Below are positions 1 to 13,618 of a DNA stretch of 27,856 nucleotides, one piece after another. Both the position numbers and the translations under genes were made by a program. The DNA is taken from NCBI GenBank assembly GCA_900543205.1, contig UQQM01000025.1:1-27856 (forward strand). Reading direction: 5' to 3'. The notes under the pieces are model-generated. The model saw nothing but the letters and a program-made list of their open reading frames with translations. It ran no database searches and was not told where the DNA came from. The stretch's first letter is position 1. Each line of letters starts with the position of its first letter. The stretch is from an uncultured Bacteroides sp. GTDB taxonomy: Bacteria > Bacteroidota > Bacteroidia > Bacteroidales > UBA932.

Positions 1-16
1 AATCCTGCTTCCCCTG
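1..16 (+). tRNA. 3' end of a tRNA, probably tRNA-Trp (partial)
   Basis: The first bases read as the end of a tRNA: AAT (end of the T loop), CCTGC (3' strand of the T stem), TTCCCCT (3' strand of the acceptor stem) and a G discriminator, followed by CA and no full encoded CCA. An acceptor ending TTCCCCT with discriminator G fits bacterial tRNA-Trp, whose 5' end is usually AGGGG. A tRNA-Trp lies just upstream of secE in many Bacteroidota. The anticodon lies outside the window, so the identity is inference. Confidence 0.65.
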
Positions 17-101
17 CAAAATATCAAAGGTTACGATTTGGTAATTGTTTAACAGATACCGCTCTTTCGCTTCCATTCAACGGTATCCATTAAATGTAAA
101 G

Positions 102-290
102 ATGAGAAGGTTTATCAATTCCTGCAAGGAATCATTCGAAGAACTGACCAAGAAGACTACGTGGCCTAACTGGGCGAAACTCCAGAGTTCCGCTCTGCTC
201 GTCCTGCTTGCCACCGTCATCCTGGCGGCGTTGCTTTGGGTCGTTGACTTCGCGTTCCAATCTCTGATGACCGGAATCTACACTCTGTAA
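102..290 (+). CDS. secE: Preprotein translocase subunit SecE
   Basis: This 62-residue protein is the small essential subunit of the SecYEG channel in the inner membrane. The N-terminal part carries the conserved amphipathic segment (EELTKKTTWPNWAKL, about residues 12-26, matching the SecE pattern E-x3-V/T-x-WP). It is followed by one hydrophobic transmembrane helix at about residues 30-52. The ATG at 102 was preferred over one at 45 because it gives the normal single-helix SecE length; the extra 19 residues (MFNRYRSFASIQ...) look unlike any SecE N-terminus and lie close to the upstream tRNA. nusG follows after 13 bp, the standard arrangement. There is no clear Shine-Dalgarno site, as is usual in Bacteroidota. 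Confidence 0.93.
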   Translation: MRRFINSCKESFEELTKKTTWPNWAKLQSSALLVLLATVILAALLWVVDFAFQSLMTGIYTL

Positions 291-303
291 ATCCTAGATT
301 CAA

Positions 304-879
304 ATGGGCGAGATGAAATGGTATGTCCTGCGCACTGCAGGAACTAAGGAGAAGAAGGCGGCTGAATATCTCATGAAGGAAATCGAGAGAAGCGGTCTTC
401 AGGACGAGGTTGCTCAGGTGCTTGTTCCCGTCAAGAAGGAGATAGTCACAAAGAACGGAAAGAGAAAGGCGGTCGACAGGCTGCTTTTCCCCGGTTATGT
501 GCTCATCCAGGCCGAGCTCAGCGCGAAGCTTGAGAACATCATCCGCAACATGGTTCCCGGCATGTCCGGCTTCCTTACCGAAAAGAAATCCGCCAATTCA
601 GCCCAGTTCGAGAGAATCCCCGTCCCGCTCCGCGATGACGAGGTGCAGAGGATTCTCGGAAATCAGGACGAGAACGCCGACAGCGCGGCCGAAACGATAG
701 TCAACTACGAGATTGGCGAGTCAGTCAGCATCATCGGAGGGCCTTTCAGCGGCTTCACCGGAGTTGTGGACGACATCCTGGAAGACAGGAGCAAAATCAA
801 GGTCATAGTTGAAATCTTCGGCAGGAAGACACAGGTCGAACTCAACTTTGCACAAGTAACTAAAGTAACTAAAGCTTAA
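304..879 (+). CDS. nusG: Transcription termination/antitermination factor NusG
   Basis: NusG binds the RNA polymerase clamp helices, affects pausing and links transcription to Rho or the ribosome. The 191-residue product has the NGN domain at the N-terminus ([19 protein letters not shown], with LFPGYVLI near residue 60) and a C-terminal KOW domain ([20 protein letters not shown], about residues 139-158), then an [16 protein letters not shown] end. It is near the usual length. An alternative start at 313 (MKWYVLRT) matches many NusG N-termini even better, so the first three residues are uncertain. It sits between secE and rplK, with an 8-bp gap to rplK, and is probably co-transcribed with the ribosomal protein genes. 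Confidence 0.96.
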   Translation: MGEMKWYVLRTAGTKEKKAAEYLMKEIERSGLQDEVAQVLVPVKKEIVTKNGKRKAVDRLLFPGYVLIQAELSAKLENIIRNMVPGMSGFLTEKKSANSAQFERIPVPLRDDEVQRILGNQDENADSAAETIVNYEIGESVSIIGGPFSGFTGVVDDILEDRSKIKVIVEIFGRKTQVELNFAQVTKVTKA

Positions 880-887
880 GAAGTATT

Positions 888-1331
888 ATGGCAAAAGAAG
901 TTACCGGATTCATCAAGCTCCAGATCAAAGGCGGAGCGGCAAACCCTGCACCTCCGGTAGGACCGGCACTCGGTTCCAAAGGCTTGAACATCATGGATTT
1001 CTGCAAGGCCTTCAATGCGGCCACGCAGGGTCAGGCAGGAAAAGTCCTTCCTGTCGTCATAACCGTCTATTCAGACAAGTCCTTCACTTTCGAGGTAAAG
1101 CAGCCGCCCGTGGCGGTATCCCTGAAGGAAGCGGCAAAGATCAGCACCGCGTCAGGAGAGCCCAACCGCAAGAAGGTCGCAACCATCACCTGGGACCAGG
1201 TGAAGACCATTGCTGAAGGCAAGATGCAGGACCTCAACTGCTTCACCCTCGCATCCGCGATGCGTATGGTGGCAGGTACGGCACGTAGCATGGGAATCAC
1301 CATCAGCGGAGAATTCCCCGAGAACCTTTAA
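888..1331 (+). CDS. rplK: 50S ribosomal protein L11
   Basis: L11 forms the base of the GTPase-associated centre with 23S rRNA helices 43/44 and the L10-L12 stalk. The 147-residue protein begins with the conserved [20 protein letters not shown] stretch (about residues 10-29) and [12 protein letters not shown]. The C-terminal rRNA-binding domain ends [15 protein letters not shown]. It is full length for the family. rplA follows after 14 bp. No deletions or substitutions stand out in the proline-rich N-terminal domain where thiopeptide resistance changes occur. Confidence 0.98.
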   Translation: MAKEVTGFIKLQIKGGAANPAPPVGPALGSKGLNIMDFCKAFNAATQGQAGKVLPVVITVYSDKSFTFEVKQPPVAVSLKEAAKISTASGEPNRKKVATITWDQVKTIAEGKMQDLNCFTLASAMRMVAGTARSMGITISGEFPENL

Positions 1332-1345
1332 ACCTTGTACGCGAT

Positions 1346-2050
1346 ATGAGCAAGTTGACAAAAAACCAGAAGGCAGCTGCTGAGAAGTTCGATTCCCACA
1401 AGCTGTATACTCTCACCGAGGCGTGCCAGATCGTCAAGGACATCACCTTCACCAAGTTCGACGCTTCAGTCGAGCTCTCCGTAAACCTCGGAGTAGACCC
1501 CCGCAAGGCCAACCAGATGGTCCGCGGCGTGGTGACGCTCCCCCACGGAACCGGAAAGGTGGTCAGGGTTCTTGCACTCTGCACCCCTGACAAGGAGAAC
1601 GAAGCAAAGGAAGCCGGAGCCGACTATGTCGGACTGGACGAATACATCGAGAAGATCAAGGGCGGCTGGACCGATGTGGACGTAATCGTCTGCACCCCTT
1701 CAGTGATGCCCAAGATTGGTGCTCTCGGAAAGATTCTCGGCCCCCGCGGGCTCATGCCCAACCCCAAGACCGGCACCGTGACCATGGAAATCGGAGCCGC
1801 CGTGAAGGCATCCAAGGGAGGTAAGATTGACTTCAAGGTCGACAAGGCCGGAATCGTCCACACCGCAATTGGAAAAGTATCTTTCAGCGCCCAGCAGATT
1901 TACGAGAACGCGGCGGAGGTCATCAACGCCATCTCAAAGCTCAAGCCCCAGGCCCTCAAGGGAACCTACATGCTCGGAGCCGCAATCTGCTCTACCATGA
2001 GCGCCGGAATCAAAATTGATCTCAAGGCATTTATCAACAGTGCTGAGTAA
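1346..2050 (+). CDS. rplA: 50S ribosomal protein L1
   Basis: L1 builds the mobile stalk next to the ribosomal E site and, in other bacteria, represses its own operon by binding the mRNA leader. The 234-residue product shows family landmarks: [21 protein letters not shown] (about residues 41-61), [17 protein letters not shown] (near 130-146) and the C-terminal [21 protein letters not shown] segment. Its length is typical. It lies between rplK and rplJ with 12-14 bp gaps, as expected for a single transcript. An L1-binding site in the mRNA leader is possible but was not identified. Confidence 0.98.
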   Translation: MSKLTKNQKAAAEKFDSHKLYTLTEACQIVKDITFTKFDASVELSVNLGVDPRKANQMVRGVVTLPHGTGKVVRVLALCTPDKENEAKEAGADYVGLDEYIEKIKGGWTDVDVIVCTPSVMPKIGALGKILGPRGLMPNPKTGTVTMEIGAAVKASKGGKIDFKVDKAGIVHTAIGKVSFSAQQIYENAAEVINAISKLKPQALKGTYMLGAAICSTMSAGIKIDLKAFINSAE

Positions 2051-2062
2051 AAATTCAATACT

Positions 2063-2692
2063 ATGAAAAAAGAACTTAAAGGTCAGATTATTGAAAGCAT
2101 CTCAGCGCAGCTAAAGCAGTATCCCAACTTCTACATCACGGATATTGCAGGCCTGAATGCAGGACAGACAAGCAAGCTCCGTCGCGAGTGCTTCAACGAG
2201 GGCGTAGTCCTCACCGTCGTCAAGAACACCCTGTTCGAGCACGTGCTCAACGGACTTGAGGGCGAGGATGTGAAGACCCTCTGCGAGACTCTCGTAGGCA
2301 ACACCGCCATAATGTACACGCACACCAACACCCCCGCAGCGCCTGCGAGAATCATCAAGAAGCTCCAGCGCGACGGCTTCACCAAGCCCGTGGTGAAAGG
2401 TGCGTACGTACAGGACTGCGTCTTCATCGGTGAAGACAAGCTGGATCAGCTCGCGGCTATCAAGACCAGGGAAGAGCTCATCGGTGACATCATCGGTCTC
2501 CTCCAGAGTCCCGCCCGCAACCTTGTATCCGCTCTGCAGAACGCAGCGGAAGGCAAGGCCGACGACGAGAAGATCTACACTGCATCAGCAGCAGCCTCAG
2601 AGCCTGCACCCGCAGCCGAGGCAGCTCCCGAGGTAGCCGCCGAACCCGCAGCTGAGGCAGCTGCAACGCCGGCAGAAGAAACAAAAGAATAA
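2063..2692 (+). CDS. rplJ: 50S ribosomal protein L10 with an extended acidic/alanine-rich tail
   Basis: L10 anchors L7/L12 dimers to the large subunit. Residues 1 to about 160 are ordinary L10: KLRRECFNEGVVLTVVKNTL near residues 38-57, and a C-terminal helix region EELIGDIIGLLQSPARNLVSAL that should carry the L12-binding sites. After about residue 162 comes a tail of roughly 48 residues dominated by Ala, Glu and Pro (for example AAPEVAAEPAAEAAATPAEE). Bacterial L10 is usually 165-180 residues, so at 209 this one is long. The reading frame is continuous and rplL follows after 28 bp, so the tail is not a frameshift artefact visible here. The tail's function is unknown; it resembles L12 hinges in composition. 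Confidence 0.96.
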   Translation: MKKELKGQIIESISAQLKQYPNFYITDIAGLNAGQTSKLRRECFNEGVVLTVVKNTLFEHVLNGLEGEDVKTLCETLVGNTAIMYTHTNTPAAPARIIKKLQRDGFTKPVVKGAYVQDCVFIGEDKLDQLAAIKTREELIGDIIGLLQSPARNLVSALQNAAEGKADDEKIYTASAAASEPAPAAEAAPEVAAEPAAEAAATPAEETKE

Positions 2693-2720
2693 TATTAACA
2701 ATTAAAAAGATAAAAGAATT

Positions 2721-3095
2721 ATGGCAGACGTAAAAGCCCTCGCAGAAGAGTTGGTAAACCTTTCTGTGAAAGATGTTCAGGAACTTGCAAAGGTTCTCAA
2801 GGAAGAATATGGTATCGAGCCTGCAGCCGCTGCAGTAGTAGTTTCAAGTGACGCCGGCGCCGGCGCAGCCGCCGAGGCTGAGCAGACCGAGTTTGACGTT
2901 ATCCTCAAGTCAGCAGGACAGGGCAAGCTCAATGTCATCAAGGTTGTGAAGGCTGAGCTCGGACTCGGACTCAAGGAGGCCAAGGATCTCGTAGACGGCG
3001 CTCCTTCCACGATCAAAGAGAAAATTTCCAAGGCAGAGGCTGAAGCACTCAAGGAAGCTCTTGAGGGAGCCGGTGCAGAGGTTGAGATTAAATAA
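2721..3095 (+). CDS. rplL: 50S ribosomal protein L7/L12
   Basis: L7/L12 is the multi-copy stalk protein that recruits translation factors. The 124-residue sequence has the N-terminal dimerisation domain ([21 protein letters not shown]), a flexible hinge rich in Ala, Gly and Ser (about residues 35-54), and the globular C-terminal domain with conserved [29 protein letters not shown] and [12 protein letters not shown] segments. Length and domain order are typical. It follows rplJ by 28 bp and is separated from rpoB by about 100 bp that include a strong hairpin. Confidence 0.98.
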   Translation: MADVKALAEELVNLSVKDVQELAKVLKEEYGIEPAAAAVVVSSDAGAGAAAEAEQTEFDVILKSAGQGKLNVIKVVKAELGLGLKEAKDLVDGAPSTIKEKISKAEAEALKEALEGAGAEVEIK

Positions 3096-3124
3096 TTTCA
3101 ACTCTCCCTGCCAGGGGACAAACA

Positions 3125-3161
3125 GGTTTAGAGCCGGGACAATAGGCTCTAAACCTTTTTT
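3125..3161 (+). terminator. Attenuator/terminator hairpin between rplL and rpoB
   Basis: A perfect 11-bp inverted repeat (GGTTTAGAGCC at 3125-3135 and GGCTCTAAACC at 3145-3155) with a 9-nt loop is followed directly by six T residues. This has the form of an intrinsic terminator. A partial terminator between rplL and rpoB is established in E. coli, where it lowers rpoBC expression relative to the ribosomal proteins. The same role here is inference. Confidence 0.85.
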
Positions 3162-3197
3162 CCGTATTTGATTTTTCTCTATTTCCAAAGGCAGAAT

Positions 3198-6100
3198 ATG
3201 TCAAAAAAGACCAACAACAAGCGAATAAATTTTGCGACTTCCAAGATTTTGGAATATCCTGATCTGCTGGAGGTGCAGTTGAAGTCATTCAAGGACTTCT
3301 TCCAGCTCGAGACCACCCCGGAGAACAGGAAGAACGAAGGCCTTTTCAAGGTATTCCAGGAAATTTTCCCCATCGAGGACACGAGGAACAACTACAAGCT
3401 CGAATTCATCGACTACTTCATTGATCCTCCAAAGTACACGATTGAGGAATGCCTTGACAGAGGACTGACCTACAACGTCCCCCTTAAGGCCAAGCTGCGC
3501 CTTTCGTGCACCGATCCCGACCACGAGGACTTCGACACGAGGGTGCAGGACGTCTACCTCGGAAATATTCCGTACATGACCCCTGCGGGCACCTTCGTGA
3601 TCAACGGTTCCGAGAGAATCATCGTTTCACAGTTGCACAGGTCGCCCGGCGTGTTCTTCGACCAGAGCATGCACGCCAACGGAACAAAGCTCTATTCAGC
3701 CAGAATCATCCCCTTCAAGGGCTCATGGATAGAGTTCGCAACCGACATCAACAACGTGATGTACGCGTACATCGACCGCAAGAAGAAGCTTCCGGTCACC
3801 ACGCTGCTCAGAGCCATAGGCTTCAACTCTGACAAGGACATCATAGACATCTTCGACCTTGCCGACGAAATCCCCGTCACCGCCAAGGACCTTGAAGCCA
3901 ACAAGGGCCGAAAGCTGGCCAACAACGTACTCAAGACCAAATTCGAGGACTTCATAGACGAGGACACCGGAGAGGTGACCCCCGTAGAGCGCATTGAAAT
4001 CATCGTCAAGAGAGGTGAGTTCCTCGATGACGACACCATCGCCGCAATCCTCGACACCGACGAGAAGACTATCCTGCTCCAGAAGGATGAAGTGGGCTCG
4101 AACGAATACGCCATCATCTTCAACACCCTGCAGAAGGACCCGACGAATACCGAGATAGAGGCCATCAACTACATCTACAAGCAGCTGCGCAACTCGGAAC
4201 CGCCCGACGAGAGCACCGCAAGGGACGTAATCGACAAGCTCTTCTTCTCGGAAAAGAGATATGACCTCGGCAACGTGGGACGCTACCGCCTCAACAAGAA
4301 GCTCAATCTGACGATTGACCCCGACGTGCGCGTGCTCACCAACACCGACATCATCGAAATCATCAAATACCTGATCCAGCTGATCAACTCCAAGGCGACC
4401 GTCGATGACATCGACCACCTCTCCAACCGCCGCGTAAGGACTGTCGGAGAGCAGCTCGCCAACCAGTTCAGCGTAGGACTCAGCCGCATGGCACGTACCA
4501 TCAGGGAGAGGATGAACGTCCGCGACAGCGAACAGTTCAACCCCATCGACCTCATCAACGCCAAGACCCTGTCGTCGATGATCAACTCCTTCTTCGGCAC
4601 GAGCCAGCTTTCGCAGTTCATGGACCAGACCAACCCTCTTGCCGAAATCACGCACAAGAGGCGTCTTTCCGCACTCGGTCCCGGAGGTCTGAGCAGGGAC
4701 AGGGCAGGATTCGAAGTCAGGGACGTGCACTACACCCACTACGGAAGGCTCTGCCCTATCGAGTCTCCTGAAGGCCCGAACATCGGACTCATCTCCTCAC
4801 TCTGCGTATACGCGCGCATCGACGACCTCGGATTCATCGAGACCCCCTACCGTGACGTCAAGGACGGCAAGGTCGACCTCTCCGCCGAGGGCTGCCACTA
4901 CATGAGCGCCGAAGAGGAGGAGGACAAGCTCGTATCCCTCGCCAACGTGAGGATGGATGACGACGGCAACATACTCGAGGACCGCATCCAGTGCCGCCTT
5001 GAGGCCGACTTCCCCGTAGTGACCAAGGACGAGGTGGACTATATGGACGTGGCCCCGAACCAGATGGCTTCGGTCGCCGCCTCACTGATTCCCTTCCTGG
5101 AGCACGACGATGCCCACCGCGCACTGATGGGCGCGAACATGATGCGCCAGGCGGTGCCCCTTCTGAAGCCCGAGGCCCCCATTGTGGGAACCGGACTGGA
5201 GGAAAGGGCCTGCGTCGACTCGCGCACCCAGGTGGTGGCCGAGCGCAGCGGTGAGGTGACCTACGTGGACGCCAACGAAATCCGCATACGCTACGACAGG
5301 ACCGAAGACGAGAACTTCGTAAGCTTCTCGCCCGAGGAGACCACCTACACTCTCCCCATCTACCGCAGGACCAACCAGAGCACGACCATCACCCTCACCC
5401 CTATCGTGAGGAAGGGCGACAAGGTCGTGAAGGGCCAGGTGCTGACCCAGGGATATGCGACCCAGGACGGCGAGCTCGCCCTCGGACGCAACCTCAAGGT
5501 GGCATTCATGCCCTGGAAGGGATACAACTACGAAGACGCCATCGTGCTCTCCGAGGAGATGGTCAAGTGGGACGTGCTGACCTCCGTACACGTGGACGAA
5601 TACCTCACCGAGGTGCGTGACACCAAGCGCGGCATGGAGGAGCTCACCGCCGACATCCCCAACGTCAGCGAAGACGCCACCAAGAACCTCAACGAGAACG
5701 GAATAGTCCGCGTCGGCGCGCACATAGAGCCGGGCGACATCATGATAGGCAAGATCACCCCGAAGGGCGAAAGCGACCCCTCACCCGAGGAGAAGCTGCT
5801 CAAGGCCATCTTCGGCGACAAGGCCGGTGATGTCAAGGACGCGTCCCTCAAGGCCAATCCTTCGCTCAGCGGAACCGTCATCAAGACAGCCCTCTACACC
5901 AAGCTCTCCAAGGAGACCGGCAAGAAGGGAGCCGCCAAGAACGAGCAGAAGACCCGTCTTGAGATGCGCCAGGCGGAATACGACAGGAAGGCGGAGAAGC
6001 TCTATTCAGACTTCATCCAGAAGCTCCTTGTCCTGACCAAGAACAAGAAGAGCGCCGGAATCACCGACCTCTACGGGGTAGAGATACTCCCGAAGGACAA

Positions 6101-7019
6101 GAAAATCACCGCCGACGTCCTCAAGAGCATAGACTACAACAACATCAACTCAAACAAGTGGACCACCGAGAAGGAGACCAACGAGCTGATCCGCGACCTC
6201 ATCAACAACTACTGCATAGCTCTCAAGACCGAGCAGGCCGTATGCAGGCGCGAGATGGACAACATCAAGGTCGGCGACGAGCTCCCCAACGGAGTCATGC
6301 AGATAGCCAAGGTCTACATCGCCAAGAAGCGCAAGATCACGGTCGGCGACAAGATGGCAGGACGCCACGGAAACAAGGGTATCGTGGCCAAGATCGTCCG
6401 CAGGGAGGACATGCCCTTCCTGGAGGACGGAACCCCCGTGGACATCGTGCTGAACCCTCTCGGCGTACCTTCGCGAATGAACCTCGGCCAGATCTACGAG
6501 ACCGTTCTCGGCTGGGCCGGAGCAAAGCTCGGGCTCAAGTTCAGCACCCCGATCTTCGACGGTGCCAGCATCGACGAGATCTGCGAGTACACCGACAAGG
6601 CAGGCGTTCCCAGATTCGGAAGGACCCGTCTGCGCGATGGCGGAACCGGCGACTATTTCGACCAGCCCGCGACTGTCGGCGTAATCTACATGATCAAGCT
6701 CGGCCACATGGTCGACGACAAGATGCACGCGCGTTCAATCGGTCCCTACTCCCTGATTACCCAGCAGCCTCTCGGAGGAAAGTCCCAGTTCGGAGGACAG
6801 AGGTTCGGAGAGATGGAGGTATGGGCGCTCGAAGCCTTCGGCGCCGCCAACGCCCTCCAGGAAATCCTGACCGTCAAGTCCGATGACGTGACCGGCAGGT
6901 CCAAGACCTACGAGGCTATCGTGAAGGGAGATCCCATGCCGCCCGCAGGCATTCCGGAGTCGCTCAACGTGCTGCTCCACGAGCTTCGCGGCCTCGGTCT
7001 CAAGGTTACATTGGAATAA
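3198..7019 (+). CDS. rpoB: DNA-directed RNA polymerase subunit beta
   Basis: RpoB forms one half of the RNA polymerase active-centre cleft. The protein is 1273 residues from the chosen ATG at 3198 ([17 protein letters not shown]). An upstream in-frame ATG at 3168 would add ten residues that start only 6 bp beyond the terminator T tract, so it was rejected. The rifampicin region (about residues 464-500, with [12 protein letters not shown] and [15 protein letters not shown]) keeps the wild-type Asp, His and Ser. Other landmarks are [16 protein letters not shown], the [12 protein letters not shown] motif (encoded near 6345-6380), and a C-terminal end with [19 protein letters not shown]. rpoC follows after 21 bp. 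Confidence 0.99.
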   Translation: MSKKTNNKRINFATSKILEYPDLLEVQLKSFKDFFQLETTPENRKNEGLFKVFQEIFPIEDTRNNYKLEFIDYFIDPPKYTIEECLDRGLTYNVPLKAKLRLSCTDPDHEDFDTRVQDVYLGNIPYMTPAGTFVINGSERIIVSQLHRSPGVFFDQSMHANGTKLYSARIIPFKGSWIEFATDINNVMYAYIDRKKKLPVTTLLRAIGFNSDKDIIDIFDLADEIPVTAKDLEANKGRKLANNVLKTKFEDFIDEDTGEVTPVERIEIIVKRGEFLDDDTIAAILDTDEKTILLQKDEVGSNEYAIIFNTLQKDPTNTEIEAINYIYKQLRNSEPPDESTARDVIDKLFFSEKRYDLGNVGRYRLNKKLNLTIDPDVRVLTNTDIIEIIKYLIQLINSKATVDDIDHLSNRRVRTVGEQLANQFSVGLSRMARTIRERMNVRDSEQFNPIDLINAKTLSSMINSFFGTSQLSQFMDQTNPLAEITHKRRLSALGPGGLSRDRAGFEVRDVHYTHYGRLCPIESPEGPNIGLISSLCVYARIDDLGFIETPYRDVKDGKVDLSAEGCHYMSAEEEEDKLVSLANVRMDDDGNILEDRIQCRLEADFPVVTKDEVDYMDVAPNQMASVAASLIPFLEHDDAHRALMGANMMRQAVPLLKPEAPIVGTGLEERACVDSRTQVVAERSGEVTYVDANEIRIRYDRTEDENFVSFSPEETTYTLPIYRRTNQSTTITLTPIVRKGDKVVKGQVLTQGYATQDGELALGRNLKVAFMPWKGYNYEDAIVLSEEMVKWDVLTSVHVDEYLTEVRDTKRGMEELTADIPNVSEDATKNLNENGIVRVGAHIEPGDIMIGKITPKGESDPSPEEKLLKAIFGDKAGDVKDASLKANPSLSGTVIKTALYTKLSKETGKKGAAKNEQKTRLEMRQAEYDRKAEKLYSDFIQKLLVLTKNKKSAGITDLYGVEILPKDKKITADVLKSIDYNNINSNKWTTEKETNELIRDLINNYCIALKTEQAVCRREMDNIKVGDELPNGVMQIAKVYIAKKRKITVGDKMAGRHGNKGIVAKIVRREDMPFLEDGTPVDIVLNPLGVPSRMNLGQIYETVLGWAGAKLGLKFSTPIFDGASIDEICEYTDKAGVPRFGRTRLRDGGTGDYFDQPATVGVIYMIKLGHMVDDKMHARSIGPYSLITQQPLGGKSQFGGQRFGEMEVWALEAFGAANALQEILTVKSDDVTGRSKTYEAIVKGDPMPPAGIPESLNVLLHELRGLGLKVTLE

Positions 7020-7040
7020 TTGTTTGAACGATAAGGAATT

Positions 7041-11291
<4,251 letters not shown>

Positions 11292-11314
11292 TCGCAAGAC
11301 TGAGATACCGAAGG

Positions 11315-11347
11315 ACGGGCTCCCATCACGGAGCCCGTTTTTCTTTT
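11315..11347 (+). terminator. Intrinsic terminator after rpoC
   Basis: A perfect 9-bp stem (ACGGGCTCC at 11315-11323 and GGAGCCCGT at 11330-11338) with a 6-nt loop is followed by a T-rich run broken only by one C. It lies 24 bp after the rpoC stop codon and marks the end of the ribosomal protein/RNA polymerase transcript. Confidence 0.92.
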
Positions 11348-11353
11348 ATTATT

Positions 11354-11378
11354 CTGCCAAAATCCTTAATTTTGGCAG
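11354..11378 (+). promoter_or_regulatory. Inverted repeat overlapping the likely promoter of cyuA
   Basis: CTGCCAAAAT (11354-11363) and ATTTTGGCAG (11369-11378) form a perfect 10-bp inverted repeat with a 5-nt centre, ending 2 bp before the cyuA ATG. The right arm overlaps TAATTTTG (11367-11374), which fits the Bacteroidota -7 box TAnnTTTG. It could be an operator for a dimeric repressor or an RNA hairpin hiding the start codon. There is no T tract after it, so a terminator is unlikely. No matching -33 TTTG was found at the usual distance. Confidence 0.5.
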
Positions 11379-11380
11379 AT

Positions 11381-12670
11381 ATGATTTCTGAAACCGAACG
11401 CAAGCGGATTATCTCCCTGATAAAGAGAGAAGTCGTGCCGGCAATTGGGTGCACCGAGCCCGTTGCCGTGGCCCTGTGTGTCGCCAGAGCGGCCGAAACC
11501 CTCGGAAAGACCCCCGAAAGCATAGAAGCCATCCTCAGCGCGAACATCCTGAAGAACGCCATGGGCGTAGGGATTCCGGGCACCGGAATGACGGGCCTTC
11601 CGATAGCCATAGCCCTCGGGGCCCTGGTCGGACGCTCGGAATACGGACTCGAAGTGCTCAGGGACGTGAATCCCGAAGCCGTGGAAAAGGGAAAGGAGTA
11701 CATCGCCGAAGGCAGGACGCTCATCTCGTTGAAGAAGGACGCGCCGGCGAAGCTCTATATAGAGATACATGCCCGCAGCGGGGAACATGAGGCCGTCGCC
11801 GTGATTTCGGGAAGCCACACGCATTTCACCAGGGTCGAAAAGGACGGCTCCGTGCTTCTGGACGAGGACGGCACCTCACATGAGAGCGACGGCAGCAACG
11901 CCGACCCGGAACTCAGCCTCGCCAAAGTCTGGGAGTTCGCCACCGGAACCCCCGTGGAGGAACTCAGCTTCATCCTTGAGGCGGGCAGGCTCAACAAGGC
12001 GGCTGCCGAGCGCTCGTTCAAGGGTGACTACGGCCACAACCTGGGCAAGATAATGAAGAACAGCCTGGAAAGGCAGACCATGGGCGAAAGCACCTTCACC
12101 CGCATACTCTCCTACACCTCCGCGGCCTGCGACATCAGGATGGCCGGCGAGAAGATTCCGGTGATGAGCAATTCCGGCTCCGGCAACCAGGGAATAGCCG
12201 CCACGGTGCCGGTGGTCATATATGCGGAGGAGCGCAAGGCGGACGAAGAGCAGCTCATCCGTGCGCTGACGCTGAGCAACCTCACGGCAATCTACATCAA
12301 GCAGAGCCTCGGAAGCCTCTCGGCCCTCTGCGGATGCGTGGTCGCCGCCACAGGCTCCAGTTGCGGGATAACCTACCTGATGGGCGGAGGCTACCCTGAA
12401 ATCTGCAGCGCCGTCAAGAACATGATAGCCAACCTCACCGGAATGATATGCGACGGAGCCAAGCCCAGCTGCGCCCTGAAAATCACCAGCGGGGTGTCCA
12501 CCGCCGTGCTTTCCGCGATGATGGCGATGGAGCATGAATGCGTCAGCTCGCTGGAAGGCATCATCGACGATGACATCGACAGGTGCATACGCAACCTCAC
12601 GACCATAGGCCGCGACGGGATGAACGAGACGGACAGCCTCATACTCGACATAATGACCCACAAGAACTAG
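11381..12670 (+). CDS. cyuA: L-cysteine desulfidase family protein (CyuA/UPF0597, serine dehydratase alpha-like)
   Basis: Members of this family use an Fe-S cluster to split L-cysteine into pyruvate, ammonia and hydrogen sulfide; E. coli CyuA (YhaM) and an archaeal desulfidase are the characterised examples. The 429-residue protein begins ERKRIISLIKREVVPAIGCTEPVAVAL, the family's typical start with Cys 24, and has the glycine-rich GVGIPGTGMTGLPIAIALG stretch. Further cysteines at 317, 319, 328, 342, 357 and 364 are candidates for cluster ligands, in the segments LCGCVVAATGSSCG and KPSCALKITSG. The ATG at 11381 was chosen because it directly precedes the conserved N-terminus; the frame is open upstream into rpoC. 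metF follows after 9 bp. Substrate (Cys or Ser) is not proven by sequence. Confidence 0.85.
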   Translation: MISETERKRIISLIKREVVPAIGCTEPVAVALCVARAAETLGKTPESIEAILSANILKNAMGVGIPGTGMTGLPIAIALGALVGRSEYGLEVLRDVNPEAVEKGKEYIAEGRTLISLKKDAPAKLYIEIHARSGEHEAVAVISGSHTHFTRVEKDGSVLLDEDGTSHESDGSNADPELSLAKVWEFATGTPVEELSFILEAGRLNKAAAERSFKGDYGHNLGKIMKNSLERQTMGESTFTRILSYTSAACDIRMAGEKIPVMSNSGSGNQGIAATVPVVIYAEERKADEEQLIRALTLSNLTAIYIKQSLGSLSALCGCVVAATGSSCGITYLMGGGYPEICSAVKNMIANLTGMICDGAKPSCALKITSGVSTAVLSAMMAMEHECVSSLEGIIDDDIDRCIRNLTTIGRDGMNETDSLILDIMTHKN

Positions 12671-12679
12671 AGCCGGCCC

Positions 12680-13615
12680 ATGAAGGTCTCCGAAATACTC
12701 GCATCCAGCAGAAAGCCCTATCCTTCACTTGAGATAGTGCCGCCTCTGACCGGGCTCACGAAAGACGAGCTCCTGGACGAGATACGCCCGTTCATGGAAT
12801 TCAGCCCGAAATACATCAACATCACCTGCCACCGCGATGAGGTGGAATACACCCTGCGCCCCGACGGCAGCTATGTCCGGCGGCTGGTCAGGCGGAGAAT
12901 CAGCGAAAGCGCGGTCTGCGGGGTCATACAGTCGGAGTTCAAGGTCGAGGTCGTGCCCCATCTGATCTGCGGAGGGGCGACCGCCCAGCAGATAGAATTC
13001 CAGCTTCAGGACCTGCACTTCATGGGCATAAGCAACATACTTGCCCTCAGGGGCGACTGCACCACCGGCGAGAAGCGCTTCACGCCCGAGCCGGGAGGCT
13101 ACAGCCACGCCGACGAGCTAGTGCGCGCCGTACACGGCTTCGAACACGAGAAGCTCGGAGGCGACGCTTTCTTCTGCATAGGGGTCGGAGCCTATCCCGA
13201 GAAACATTTCGAGGCTCCCAACCTCGAGCACGACATCGAGATGCTGAAGCGCAAGGTGGACGCCGGGGCCGACTACATAGTGACCCAGATGTTCTTCGAC
13301 AACAAGGTCTTCTACGACTTCCGCGACAAATGCCGCGCGGCGGGAATCAATGTCCCCATAATACCTGGGCTCAAGCCGCTCTCGAGCTACAGGCAGATAA
13401 GGCTGCTGCCCGAGACCTTCTCGATTGACATCCCCCAGGAGCTGACCCGCGAAATCGAGGCCCACAGCGATGACAGGCAGGCCTGCTACGACATAGGCCG
13501 CGAATGGTGCACGATGCAGTGCAGGGACCTGCTCGCGCACGGAGTGCCTGCCGTGCATTTCTACACCATGGGCAGGGCGGACAACATCATCGGAATACTC
13601 AGAGACTGCTTCTAG
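12680..13615 (+). CDS. metF: Methylenetetrahydrofolate reductase
   Basis: MetF is an FAD enzyme that reduces 5,10-methylenetetrahydrofolate to 5-methyltetrahydrofolate, the methyl donor for methionine synthase. The 311-residue protein shows the TIM-barrel family landmarks: YPSLEIVPP near the start, KYINITCHRDE, HLICGGATAQQIEFQL, the flavin-contacting ILALRGDC segment, GGDAFFCIGVGAYPEKH, and DYIVTQMFFDN. It is close to the usual bacterial length. It lies 9 bp after cyuA and only 3 bp before metH, so the three genes are probably one transcript and MetF product can pass straight to MetH. Confidence 0.96.
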   Translation: MKVSEILASSRKPYPSLEIVPPLTGLTKDELLDEIRPFMEFSPKYINITCHRDEVEYTLRPDGSYVRRLVRRRISESAVCGVIQSEFKVEVVPHLICGGATAQQIEFQLQDLHFMGISNILALRGDCTTGEKRFTPEPGGYSHADELVRAVHGFEHEKLGGDAFFCIGVGAYPEKHFEAPNLEHDIEMLKRKVDAGADYIVTQMFFDNKVFYDFRDKCRAAGINVPIIPGLKPLSSYRQIRLLPETFSIDIPQELTREIEAHSDDRQACYDIGREWCTMQCRDLLAHGVPAVHFYTMGRADNIIGILRDCF

Positions 13616-13618
13616 GAC

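Noticed and set aside
4590..4700. Rifampicin-resistance substitutions in RpoB.
   Set aside because: The region keeps the usual Asp, His and Ser at the main resistance positions, so the enzyme looks sensitive-type.
3723..4739. Long - strand open frame inside rpoB, and similar long antisense frames in rpoC and metH.
   Set aside because: These follow the codon pattern of the + strand genes and show no motifs; typical shadows in GC-rich coding DNA.
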